From Botryllus schlosseri (lineage: Eukaryota; Chordata; Ascidiacea; Stolidobranchia; Styelidae): a DNA stretch of 20,972 nucleotides. Under the pieces are notes generated by a model. That model was not told the DNA's origin, did no database searches, and saw only the letters and a list, made by a program, of their open reading frames with translations. The stretch spans positions 1 to 20,972 of the forward strand of contig ATSW01009052.1 of assembly GCA_000444245.1 (NCBI GenBank), written 5' to 3'. The position numbers and the translations under genes were made by a program. Shown here piece after piece: positions 9,737 through 18,608 of this stretch (position 1 is its first letter; each line of letters opens with the position of its first letter).

Positions 9737-10698
9737 GGGGAGATGTGGTACCGATGGATCACTGGGACCGAAAATACTTGAAAAATTCTCCATGATAATT
9801 CCATGATTACACTCCGTGAATTTGTCTACAATTACACGCTGACAGAATCTTTCCTCACATGCAAAAAAAATCGAACTGCGTGAGTTATGGGGTCTGTGAC
9901 GAATGATTTACGTTTTAGGGGGTGTAAAGTAAATTTGGATCGACATTTGCATTTTTCTATATCACCTTCCAGACTAACAAACCCGACATAATTTTTGATG
10001 TGAAGTATAGGGCTTGTATCAGGGTATATAATGGCACATATTTTTTCAATCAATACCATCCTCGAGTGGACTATTTTCAAGTCAATTACAATATTTCTGG
10101 GGTGGGGGACCTATGGCACCATAGCCAAGTCGAGCAAAATAGATGGGCCAACTAATCACTTAACAACAGAAACTCGCCTACATATATAAAGGCTGTATAT
10201 CATAGGTACCTGTGGTATTTTATCGCTATTACGAGTTATTTGAATGTCAAAATGTCGATTTGCGGGTAATATGTATGTGGCATTAATTTTGTAAGTTTAG
10301 GCGTATATCAAAACATGATTTTATGCCAATATTTCAGTTGATATAATCTATTTTATTCTTGAAGGTCGCGACTAATCATTCTTCATTGGCTTGCTGGAGC
10401 TTAGCTTATAGTACACAACAAAATAAGTTAACAAATTTGAGTTTTTGAGCGTATGTCTCATAGGTCCCATGGTAGTGTGCCGTTGGACCCACCGGGTGGG
10501 GACCGATGACACGTTCGAGCAACAAATTTTAAACGTTTATAAATATTTTTTGAAAAGGCGGATATTCATGTAAATGTCCGCGATAGGTAGAGCTTGTATC
10601 GAAGTGTTGAGACAGCAAAAGATCTGCCATTCTCGGCTGAAGATTTGAGGGCCAGAGATCATTTTGCAATTTTTGATCCATCGGTACCACATCTCCCC
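9737..10698. mobile_element. 962-bp DNA transposon with inverted ends, TA-flanked
   Basis: The sequence at 9733-9761 is the exact reverse complement of 10674-10702, a 29-bp perfect inverted repeat. It reads TA then ggggagatgtggtaccgatg at the left. The TA dinucleotides (9735-9736 and 10699-10700) could be the target duplication, as in the Tc1/mariner/pogo group. Terminal-like words recur inside, for example gtggggaccgatgacac near 10496 and gacctatggcaccatag near 10110. No transposase is recognised, so I take it as non-autonomous. It sits in an intron of the kinase-gene fragment. Superfamily is uncertain. Confidence 0.65.
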
Positions 10699-11144
10699 TA
10701 TGCCAGTGACTTACTCACCAAGCAGGGGAAGAGAATCACAAACAAATTTCAGTGCACTATTGGAATGTGGTGGCATAATCTATGAGAAATGGTTTATTAT
10801 AAAGATTTATGTCGTCAAGACAGTGTACAACAAAGGCGTCAAGAAACAATATGTGAATGCATTTAGAATATGGGATGAGCAGGTTACTCTCTCAAACGAT
10901 ACAAGATTTTAGAAGCAGGTAGAATCGAGCTTGAAAAGATTGCAGAGGGTTCTTCAATTCTCCCCCATCTCTACGCCACCGGGGCACGGCTATCGATATC
11001 CCCAAAGTATGTCATAACAAACGTCCAATATTTATTTACACTACTTGAGTAGCAACGGCCCATTCCAAAGCACCGCTAACCTGATAAAGATTGTAGAATT
11101 CAAACAAAGCAGGATGTCGCTACATCATCAAATGCCAAACTCAC

Positions 11145-11283
11145 TCGACCACTTTGTACTGCGTGCATCCCTCCAAATCGCCCACCGACGCGTACCCGAT
11201 CTTTTTCTCGACGTCTGGGTCATTATGCAAGATCTTGTTTCTGAGCCAGCTTAAATAATACACCCGGAGCTTGTTCTTTTTGC
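11145..11283 (-). CDS. MAP4K4: MAP4K4-like exon, CNH domain
   Basis: This 139-bp exon has acceptor atgtcgcag and donor GA|gtgagt. It reads [18 protein letters not shown], then HNDPDVEKK, then [13 protein letters not shown], nearly identical to TNIK/MAP4K4 over the second and third CNH strands. It begins with two bases of a split glycine codon and ends with two bases that the truncated next exon completes as glutamate. Phases fit on both sides. Confidence 0.92.
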
Positions 11284-11402
11284 CTGCGACATGATGAAAA
11301 ACAAGTGTTTCAAATTTTTTCCCAAAATCAGCCAAACACGGCATAGGTGAGCGGACTATATTTTCAACTTCTATGGACATATGAGCATGGGACACTTTAG
11401 CA

Positions 11403-11500
11403 CAGTGGTTCTCAAGCTTTTTCACCTATCCTACTCGCTACACCCCATCAGAGAGACTAAATTTTCGCAGCACCCCAGCACCGTAGGAACGTTATGATGT
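11403..11500. repeat. isolated hAT terminus fragment
   Basis: The words cagtggttctcaagcttttt at 11403 match the well-known terminal consensus of Charlie-type hAT elements (CAGTGGTTCTCAA). A run with cacccc and cagcaccccagcacc follows. The eight bases before it (ctttagca) would be the target duplication, but I find no partner right end with the same flank, so this is one end of a decayed or truncated copy. The inner limit is arbitrary. It lies in the intron between two CNH exons. Confidence 0.45.
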
Positions 11501-11771
11501 TTCAGCATTTCAAAAAAGGTAGAACACAGCGGCACAGGCCGTACTTCAAATTATTTCACGGCCCCTCGTTGAGTATCTCAACTGACACCTGAAAGTCACA
11601 TGCTATATTGTCGCATGCTTTAACTATCATTTTTAATGGAGTCACATGCTGAAATTAGTCAGGGTCAGGGTTAAGTTGGGGTGGGGTTAGGCTTTCGTCG
11701 TCAAGGGTAAATTTTCTGGTTATATAAAGTTGCATGCTCAAGTGTCGGGCAAGTGTAATCGCGCAAGTCAC

Positions 11772-11915
11772 CTGAAATCGTGACCGCCAGGTTCAGTCCT
11801 TCGAGAACGTCAAGCTGCCGAAATCTCCGACGGCTGATGAGCGGATACACTTTGCCTTGACCGCTCCTGTCCAGCAGCATGAGGCCACTGTCGGCACCGA
11901 TAAGCAGATTCACGC
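11772..11915 (-). CDS. MAP4K4: MAP4K4-like exon, start of CNH domain
   Basis: This 144-bp exon has acceptor tgttgccag and donor TCAG|gtgac. It reads [19 protein letters not shown], then [20 protein letters not shown], then LAVTISG, close to the most conserved block of the MAP4K4/TNIK/MINK1 CNH domain ([24 protein letters not shown]). The entry phase completes the TGG-GGC (W-G) pair from the previous exon. Confidence 0.94.
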
Positions 11916-12474
11916 CTGGCAACAGAAAAAATATCACAGATTCTAGGGAGCTCGGTAGTAACACTATCGTTTTCGGCTGCGGCCTCTGCGCGGAAAATTT
12001 CGATCAATGACCACCGAGCGTGATCAATGTGATAAAGTAGAAAGTTAAACACCTAACACTCACAATCTGATGCGCCCTCTAAATCCTACATTTCTTTAGA
12101 TAGAATAGCAGTTCCTAAAGTGGGGTCATCGGACGAACAGCAGTCCGAGGTGGTTTACAAATGACCAAATACCGAAACCAAACGGATACAGCAAACTTGA
12201 TCACCAAACCCATTGAAAACTTCATTGCTTCAAGGCAAGTGCACCCATCCAATTAAGCGCTTACTGTATTAGATGGGTAGTTTTATTGCTTCTTTTCATT
12301 TTTCCTAGAGCATTCTTTGATTTTTATAGGGCTACGAAATAACAAAATAATTGCAAAGATCCATGTCGTTTTCCATGATCTAAAGACAGTGTAACTACAT
12401 CCACCTCACGAATTCAGAGGCAAAAAAGTATTATTTCAGCACCCCTCAAATTATCAAATCGCACATCCTCTCAC

Positions 12475-12631
12475 CCCATAGCGAAGCGCAAAGTATTTCC
12501 GAGTTGAATCTCTTCTTGTATTTCCTAATTTCGGGCATGTCGGTGGAAACGCCCGGTATGCGTTCACTGCCTTTCGGATTCACGTTCACAACGGACGACT
12601 TTCGCGGCTCCTTGGACGCCGCGCCGCTGAG
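12475..12631 (-). CDS. MAP4K4: MAP4K4-like exon, segment just before CNH
   Basis: This 157-bp exon has acceptor tttttgttacag and donor TGGG|gtgaga. It reads SSVVNVNP, then [20 protein letters not shown], then WG. TNIK has GSVVNVNP and [20 protein letters not shown] at the same place, immediately before the CNH. It begins in phase 0 and ends one base into a codon, matching the next exon. Confidence 0.94.
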
Positions 12632-13792
12632 CTGTAACAAAAACAAGTCAGGATCTAGTCGACGGTAAACAAAGTAAGATGGTAAGATTACAGGAAATAT
12701 CATTCACACTACAAGTTGAATTGTCGACAAGCGTGCAAGGCCGGGCAAAGCAATACTAGTACCGATTCCAATTCTATTCGAACTGGGTAGTAGGTGACAA
12801 TATTTTCAAGTACTGGTACCAAAATTATATGCCTTAGGACGCTAAAACTGATCTCAAACACGAGTATTATCATTTCGATACTATTTACTGCCACAGGGAC
12901 ATTGAAACCTCAAATCCAAAACTTGGAGCGCAAGATTACTACCGTAGTGTTTGTGAAGTTGACAACTGAGAAATGACCAAGCTTCTCGTAATGGTTGCAC
13001 GAAAAGCACAACATTTTGTATTCAAGATCCCAAGCCGTTCATCTTGTTATCAAGTCATAATGATTGGTGCAAAATTACTCAACTAGGATCACACAGGGAC
13101 TTAATTTTGCCAGGCCTTGGGAGCAAAGGTAAATACCGGCTATCGCTCTTTGTGAAACAATAACAATAAAAGACCTGCAATCAAAACACCATTGCAGAAA
13201 CTTGACACCAAAACAAAAGTGCTCGAATCTTAACGGGCGAAACTGTGACAAATAGTCCAGTCCGCCGACATGAATATTTAATGAAGAGACTCATTCGGCT
13301 CTTTCTACGCCGTGCTTGCTATTCATGTTCGGCTGAAACGCCACTTTTTTTCATTTCACTCATGCCCAGGATTAATGGAACAGTTGAATTACACACATCC
13401 AGCATGCTTGGCACTACAAAACCACAAATTACAAAATTCAAACCACGCTACAAAATTAACAAGAAAAAGTTAATGAACAAGCTTTGACGTGTACAACGCT
13501 GTAAAATTAGTCAAAATTGTTGACAGGGGAGCCACAACTCCTTTTGTTAGAGGTAACCGTTTTTCACAAATGAGTTACACTGTCTCATTACTTCTCCAGT
13601 TGAAACCGCAATTTGGACTGATCGTCAGAGATACCGCGCTTCTTATTCAGGCACTGGAAATCTTATCAGCAAAGATTTTTTGCGATACAAGAGGGTACAA
13701 AACGAAATCAAAGTTGCAAGGTATTCCTGGTTTTCAAATGCAAAGAACCAATAGAGACAGAAATAATTTATCCTGTGTGGAGTGACAATTTT

Positions 13793-14140
13793 GAACTTGT
13801 AATAAGAAATGGGTTCCTAATTTACCTTGACGCAAACGTACGAGATGTCAAATCGTCTAAGAGATGGACCAAAATATATCTAAATATGCGTAAACCAACA
13901 GTAACAGTATCATCAATATTATCGACAATACACACACAGGAATATTTTTTCGAATTTGGTGAATTTGAACTTGTCCCGAGAAATGGGTTCCTAATTTACC
14001 TTGGCGCAAACGTACGAGATGTCAAATCGTCTAAGAGATGGACCAAAATATATCTAAACATGCGTATACTAACAGTAACAGTATCATCAATATTATCGAC
14101 AAAGCAAACACAGGAATATTTTTTCAAATTTGGTGAATAT
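13793..14140. repeat. 174-bp tandem repeat, two units
   Basis: Unit one (13793-13966) and unit two (13967-14140) both begin gaacttgt and share almost all of their sequence, including aatgggttcctaatttacct and gtcaaatcgtctaagagatg. The period is 174 bp, 58 codons, and one plus-strand frame stays open across both (13775-14257). It lies in an intron of the minus-strand kinase-gene fragment and shows no recognised protein motif, so I treat it as a non-coding duplication. Confidence 0.75.
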
Positions 14141-14413
14141 GACATCTCTTCAGCTATTTACGATTGTTCCGTACAATACAGTACAGTATCGAAATCTATT
14201 GATGAGTCTCGCGGTCACCGCTACCAATTCTTTAAGAGATCGTGGGCTCGCAGCTAATCGACAGCTTCATGTGAGACCCCGCAGTTTCACCACATTCAAA
14301 TGTGGCTCACCATAGGTATACTGTCGAGCAAGAACATTTTAGCGAGCATATTCCTAAATTGAACACAGTACTCTAGCGGCATAAATCAAGACAAGCCTGG
14401 AACGCCAACTCAC

Positions 14414-14590
14414 ATCCAAGTCTTGGATCGGTATCCGCTGCACCAGATCTGGCAAGATTCCCTGCTGCTTAGTGAACTCGGCCTGGTCCCAGCTAGACTG
14501 CCGGTCGTGCATGCCGTTCTGCCGCTGGCTCCTGCGGCTTCTCTCTCGGCGTGCTTTCTCTCCAAGTCCTGCGATAGGCGATTGCGTATA
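14414..14590 (-). CDS. MAP4K4: MAP4K4-like exon, variable linker (probable)
   Basis: A donor GAT|gtgagt and an acceptor tttcgatttgttag bound 177 bp with an open frame of 59 codons. The exon enters and leaves in phase 0, exactly as its neighbours require. The reading is basic and polar, with RRERSRRSQRQNGMHDRQSS and then FTKQQGILPDLVQRIPIQDL. This linker is poorly conserved in the family, so support comes from phase, splice sites and position more than from homology. The acceptor choice is the least certain point. Confidence 0.6.
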
Positions 14591-14933
14591 CTAACAAATC
14601 GAAACTACGAGAACGTGGCTGCATTGCCGCTGCCGACTAGATATCGGGGACAACCACAGATATGGATTTGAAAAACAGATTTGAAGACTTTCAAGCAAAT
14701 TCTAGTCATTGCATGATTGGGACTTGGATTAGAATCTCAATTACAAATATGGGATTCGTCACAAAAATTTATTCAATGCAGACCATTAATATGTTCAGTA
14801 CAGCAGCCGAAATAGTTAATCACTGAAGGCTCTTACTAGATTCTTAGGAATCCAATTAAATTACTATTATTGAAATTAAATTTGCAATAGCTATATGCAT
14901 GCATCATTGGCGAAAAAAACTTGATCGACTCAC

Positions 14934-15096
14934 CACAGATGCGTACTCCACATCCGATGCTCTGACCAAAGTGTCTTGACCAATGGAGCCCACGGCCGGC
15001 TTAATAGCGGTAATGTCGACGAGAGAATCTTCGCTGCTGCCCGTTGATGACGAAGACGAATACGACGTAACGCGCGGGATTTGGCGTGAACGTTTG
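14934..15096 (-). CDS. MAP4K4: MAP4K4-like exon, acidic serine-rich linker, truncated
   Basis: The reading RVTSYSSSSSTGSSEDS corresponds to the VTDYSSSSEESGTTDEE linker of TNIK/MAP4K4. It continues as VDITAIKPAVGS and VEYASV to a clean donor (GTG|gtgagt) in phase 0. No acceptor precedes it: upstream on the minus strand the sequence runs straight into the retroelement copy at 15097. An 11-base word (cgtgaacgttt) occurs at 15085-15095 and again at 15098-15108, so true gene sequence may stop at 15084. Confidence 0.75.
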
Positions 15097-16493
15097 ACGT
15101 GAACGTTTTCACATCATTCACATTCGCAATGAAGTTCGTCGAGTTTTGCGCCAATGCGTGGTGTGTAGACATCACAACACGAAGCATCTGCACCAAAAAA
15201 TGGGTGTTATTCCCCCGGAACGCGTTTGCATTTCACCCGCCTTTTCACAGGTCGGTTTAGATTTTACAGGGCCTATTTACGTGAAGTCCTGTGGCGACCG
15301 GATGAAAAAGGCTTACATTTGTTTGTTTACGTGCCCTCATAGCAGGATGATTCATCTCGAACTCACGAACGACATGAGAACGGAGGAATTCTTGGCGGCC
15401 CTACAACGCATGATTAACTGGCGAGGTTGGTGCAATGAAATCATCTGTGATAATCAGTTAACATTCAAGAAAGCTGAGAAGTTGCTGACGATATCAACGC
15501 GCGCCTCGCTCCGGAAAAAGTTGGAAGGCGAAACATTGCGAAGGTTTCTCACTGATTACGGGATCGTCTGGAAATACATCACAGAGCGAGCACCTCATCG
15601 TGGCGCATTCTACGAACGGATGAATAGGTCGATAAAGGAGCCTCTATACGAAAAGTTCTCGGTAAGGCCAAATTGACATTCTCTGAGCTGTATATACTGT
15701 TAACAGATATCGAATGTGCCATGAATCAACGTCCGTTGACATATCTGGGATCCGACCCGAGGAACGAGAAAGCAATTACACCCGCACATCTCGCTCTCGG
15801 TCGTCCGTTACGTCACCTACCGAATTTCCCGGTCAAGTCTACAGTGAACGTTTCAAAACGGTTTCGCCACCTGCAGACCTTGCTGAAACACTTCTGGGCT
15901 AGGTGGACCAAGGAATATTTGCCAACACTACTCCGCAGAAGTAAATGGACTACAGAGCATTCCGTTCCAGAAATCGGAGACGTCTGTCTTATTGCCGATG
16001 GAGGGTATTCACGCTCGAACTGGAAGACCGGAAAAGTAGTCGATGCGTGCAGGAGTAGAGACGGTCTCGTCCGAACGCTTAAGTTAAAAACAGCGCGTGG
16101 ATTGGTCACGAGACCAATCCAGAAACTCCATTTGTTGGAGAAGTCGGTTGTTGGCTGAGATCAGCCAAGGGGAGGAGTGTTTACGATTGTCAATTCATTA
16201 TTTTCCTTGCGCAATTAATCGTTGTAGCAATGTAATTATTAGTAATCTTGTTTGTAGCGTCTTTTCATTTGGAGTATATAAAGCGTATGTTGGAACATTT
16301 TCAGTTGGATATTTTTGATGACGCTTAATTAATTGTAAATCCTGCTCTGTACTCGTTACGTTTCGATAATACATTTCTTCAGTATTTAACATTGGAGTGC
16401 CAGAGTTGAATTGCAACAGATTTGCGTCAAGCTATTCCAAAATTAGATAGGCTTCTGCGCCTGGAAATCGGTTATCAAAGCCGCGCAGAAACA
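15097..16493 (+). mobile_element. duplicated 3' part of the BEL/Pao fossil
   Basis: Contains most of the integrase region, the C-terminal domain, the polypurine tract (16167-16177) and a whole LTR (16178-16493), followed by tacat. It is a by-product of the segmental duplication. It lacks everything upstream, so it is a broken 5'-truncated copy with no capacity of its own. Confidence 0.9.
16178..16493 (+). repeat. third LTR copy, within duplication copy B
   Basis: Nearly identical to the 3' LTR at 8464-8779, with the same start (tgtttacg), end (cagaaaca) and following tacat (16494-16498). Confidence 0.9.
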
Positions 16494-16837
16494 TACATAT
16501 TCAGGAGCTATCATGGCTGTGGAATCGGTAAATTTTACCACTGACATTTTCAATACACCTACTCCCATTTCTGAGTCTTTAAACGCACCTCTTCAAATCC
16601 GACTATTTTCCTCGCCGAACTCCGACTCTGACATTACTACAAATTTCCATCGAAAATTATATGCCACAGTGACGGTCATAAGACTTCTATAGAACCATTA
16701 AACATATGCAAGCATATTATATTATTCACGATGGCATGCAAAGTTGTTTCATTGTGGCACAGCTCACCATATTAACTGTGCAATTAACATGGAAGTATTC
16801 ATTTCAAAACACCCGTTCTTTTTTCATATGTTATGTT

Positions 16838-17102
16838 CAGAGGTGGTCAAAGTAGTCACCGTCGCTACTCAAGTAGACGTAGAAGTAACGGCGGGATTTC
16901 TACTCAAGTAGAAGTAGGAGTGGTGGTTCACAAGTAAGTAAGTAAGTAGGTATTCTACGCTTATTTTGCCTACAAAACTGAAAACCGTCAAGTAGAAGTA
17001 GAAGTAGTCTGAAATCATAACTACTTGAAAAGTTGTGTGAGTAGAAAAAATCTACTTCAAGTACTTCAAAAAGTAGAAGTACTTCGTTACTGACCACCTC
17101 TG
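16838..17102 (+). mobile_element. hAT-like MITE carried in duplication copy B
   Basis: Same element as 9124-9389, with the same 8-bp flanks gttatgtt (16830-16837 and 17103-17110). It is one base shorter and otherwise nearly identical. It is not an independent insertion. Confidence 0.9.
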
Positions 17103-17371
17103 GTTATGTTATTGTAACATATACAAGAATTGGATAATCGAATATGTATGAATCATTCAAAATGATATATATCCCATCCTGTATAATTTAAATGTGTATT
17201 TAAAACAATAGACGTGTAGCTCATGTGCATGAGACATGAGTCAGCAACTAATACAGAGATGTACAAATTTTCTCACTACTAAAAAACGGTGGTCATAAAA
17301 GAAGTTTAGGGACTGGTCAACTGGCAAGTGTCTCTCTCCTTGCACTTATAGTCAAGTATTCGTGGACTAGG

Positions 17372-17846
17372 CAACTGGTTCGCAACGTGGGGGAAATCGC
17401 CGCACCCAGCGACCGATTTTGAAAAACAAGGGGGTGAAAATACCAAAGGATGCGGGGGGGGGCAATAGAGGGCGAAATTGTTAGAACGTCCAGTGAGATA
17501 TACTATAAAGGTCGGATCCGTAAATATTGGGGGGGCTTCATATGGGGGCAATGAGTCGATAAAGGTAGGGAACCAATGGACTGGCAGTATATAATTGCAC
17601 TCATTCTTAAACATTTGTTCGACCCAAGCGACTGAGCTATAGCTAATCGAAATGTTTTTGATTTTTTCAATGGGAAGCAGCGTTTGGTCATATTTGCATC
17701 AATTTTACAAGTGATTTTGTCAGTTACAAAACCAGACAATCTATTTTCTCTTTTGCAGTATCATGGGAATATTTTTAAGTTTACCGCAGCTTCGCGCCCC
17801 CTTCAGATGCTTTCATGCCCCCACCCCTCCAGCAGGAGAACCACTG
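17372..17846. mobile_element. decayed hAT-like non-autonomous element (probable)
   Basis: The right end, gcaggagaaccactg, is the reverse complement of a Charlie-type hAT terminus (cagtggttctc). The left end caactggttcgcaacgtggg resembles the same consensus with small changes. G-runs near the left (cgtggggga, caagggggtg, a long G-run near 17453) face C-runs near the right (cgcgccccctt, gcccccacccctcc), as in many hAT elements with GC-rich subterminal arms. The right flank atctagac has the TCTAGA-type core preferred by many hATs; the left flank matches only in part. No coding capacity is seen. Confidence 0.5.
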
Positions 17847-17854
17847 ATCTAGAC

Positions 17855-18608
17855 AATGTATATGCGGGCACACGGTTCCCATCCCATATCTTATCAATGC
17901 GTATTGTCGTATCAGCTTATATTCAGCCGTAACGCTAAGTGATTTTCTCAATCTTCTTCAGCTTGTCGACCGGTAAATTTTGAAAACCAATTTTGCGGTC
18001 CTGTGAATTATCATCCAAAATAAAAATTAAACCGACATTTAAAAATACATATGCATTCCGTAGATCCGAAGCTTTTGGAGCTGAATCTGTTTAGGGACAA
18101 TTGTCAGAAAATAGGGAATTTCAAAAATTTGCGTCTTATTTTGCATGCATCCAAGTCGATTCAAGTGCAGACAATTGTAAGTGTGTATCCTAAATTTTCA
18201 CAGTTTGGTACATTGTACCATTGCGTCACTGTAACGTAGTCCTACGCCAATCCCAAAGAATACCGTGAAATCGATATTGCAATACTATATGCAAGAAATA
18301 CGCCCCAAATTTTTTAATCGATTTGAAACAGAATAATTCATTTCCCGGTCTTTTTTCATTTTGCATTTCGGATATAAATTTAACGAGACTCTTTGGGGTA
18401 CAGACCTTTGATATACATTTTAATTACATATTCATAACGTAACTATATCAATATTGTAATACATTTGGAGGGCCTGAAGGAAAGTTGACACGACCGTTGT
18501 TTTATTGTACAGTTTACATGTACAGTACACGCATGAACAAACTGTGATGAGCAAACCCGTCTTCTCTTTTCCAGATGAAACCATTATTTTAGTGAATACT
18601 TCCCGAAA
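17855..18608. other. AT-rich intergenic stretch, no gene recognised
   Basis: I find no supported gene or repeat. A pyrimidine-rich acceptor-like site, cttctcttttccag, ends at 18574, 34 bases before the UNC93-like start codon. If used it would place a 5' UTR intron here, because the next in-frame codon (18576-18578) is a stop and so cannot add coding sequence. Confidence 0.4.

Larger units (their letters stand above)
9461..15096 (-). pseudogene. MAP4K4: MAP4K4/TNIK/MINK1-like gene fragment, cut at both ends
   Basis: Six minus-strand exons encode, in order, an acidic serine-rich linker, a variable linker, the conserved VVNVNP...[13 protein letters not shown] segment and the start of the CNH domain. 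The order and wording closely match the C-terminal half of vertebrate TNIK/MAP4K4. Those proteins are germinal-centre Ste20-type kinases acting in JNK, Wnt/TCF4 and cytoskeletal signalling; the CNH domain binds regulators such as Rap-type GTPases (family knowledge). The kinase domain should lie beyond 15096 and the rest of the CNH below 9461, and neither is present. Both edges fall inside exons, exactly where the duplicated 2.08-kb segment begins. Visible exons keep open frames, matching phases and GT-AG sites, so this is either a recent gene fragment or a real gene misjoined in the assembly. Confidence 0.85.
15097..17173. repeat. segmental duplication, copy B
   Basis: The 2077-bp direct copy of 7381-9460 is colinear throughout and differs at about a dozen sites. 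Identity begins abruptly at acgtgaacg and stops at gatatatatc. Because it contains the retroelement's target duplication and the flank beyond it, it arose by copying chromosomal DNA and not by a new insertion. Its right neighbour (17174 onward) would be the original continuation of the flank. Confidence 0.93.

Noticed and set aside
12112-12160. A possible hAT left end (cagttcctaaagtgggg)
   Set aside because: It only loosely resembles a terminal consensus, and I found no matching right end or 8-bp flanking duplication.
13775-14257. A 160-residue protein-coding gene on the plus strand
   Set aside because: The frame is mainly two copies of a 174-bp tandem unit within an intron, with no domain and no initiation or splice support.
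15097-16493. A second, independent BEL/Pao insertion
   Set aside because: The copy is followed by the same target-site bases, the same 340-bp flank and the same MITE as the first element. It was therefore copied as chromosomal DNA.
18051-18239. Short plus-strand frame of 62 codons upstream of the UNC93-like gene
   Set aside because: AT-rich, no recognised motif, not in phase with any splice site joining it to the gene at 18609.
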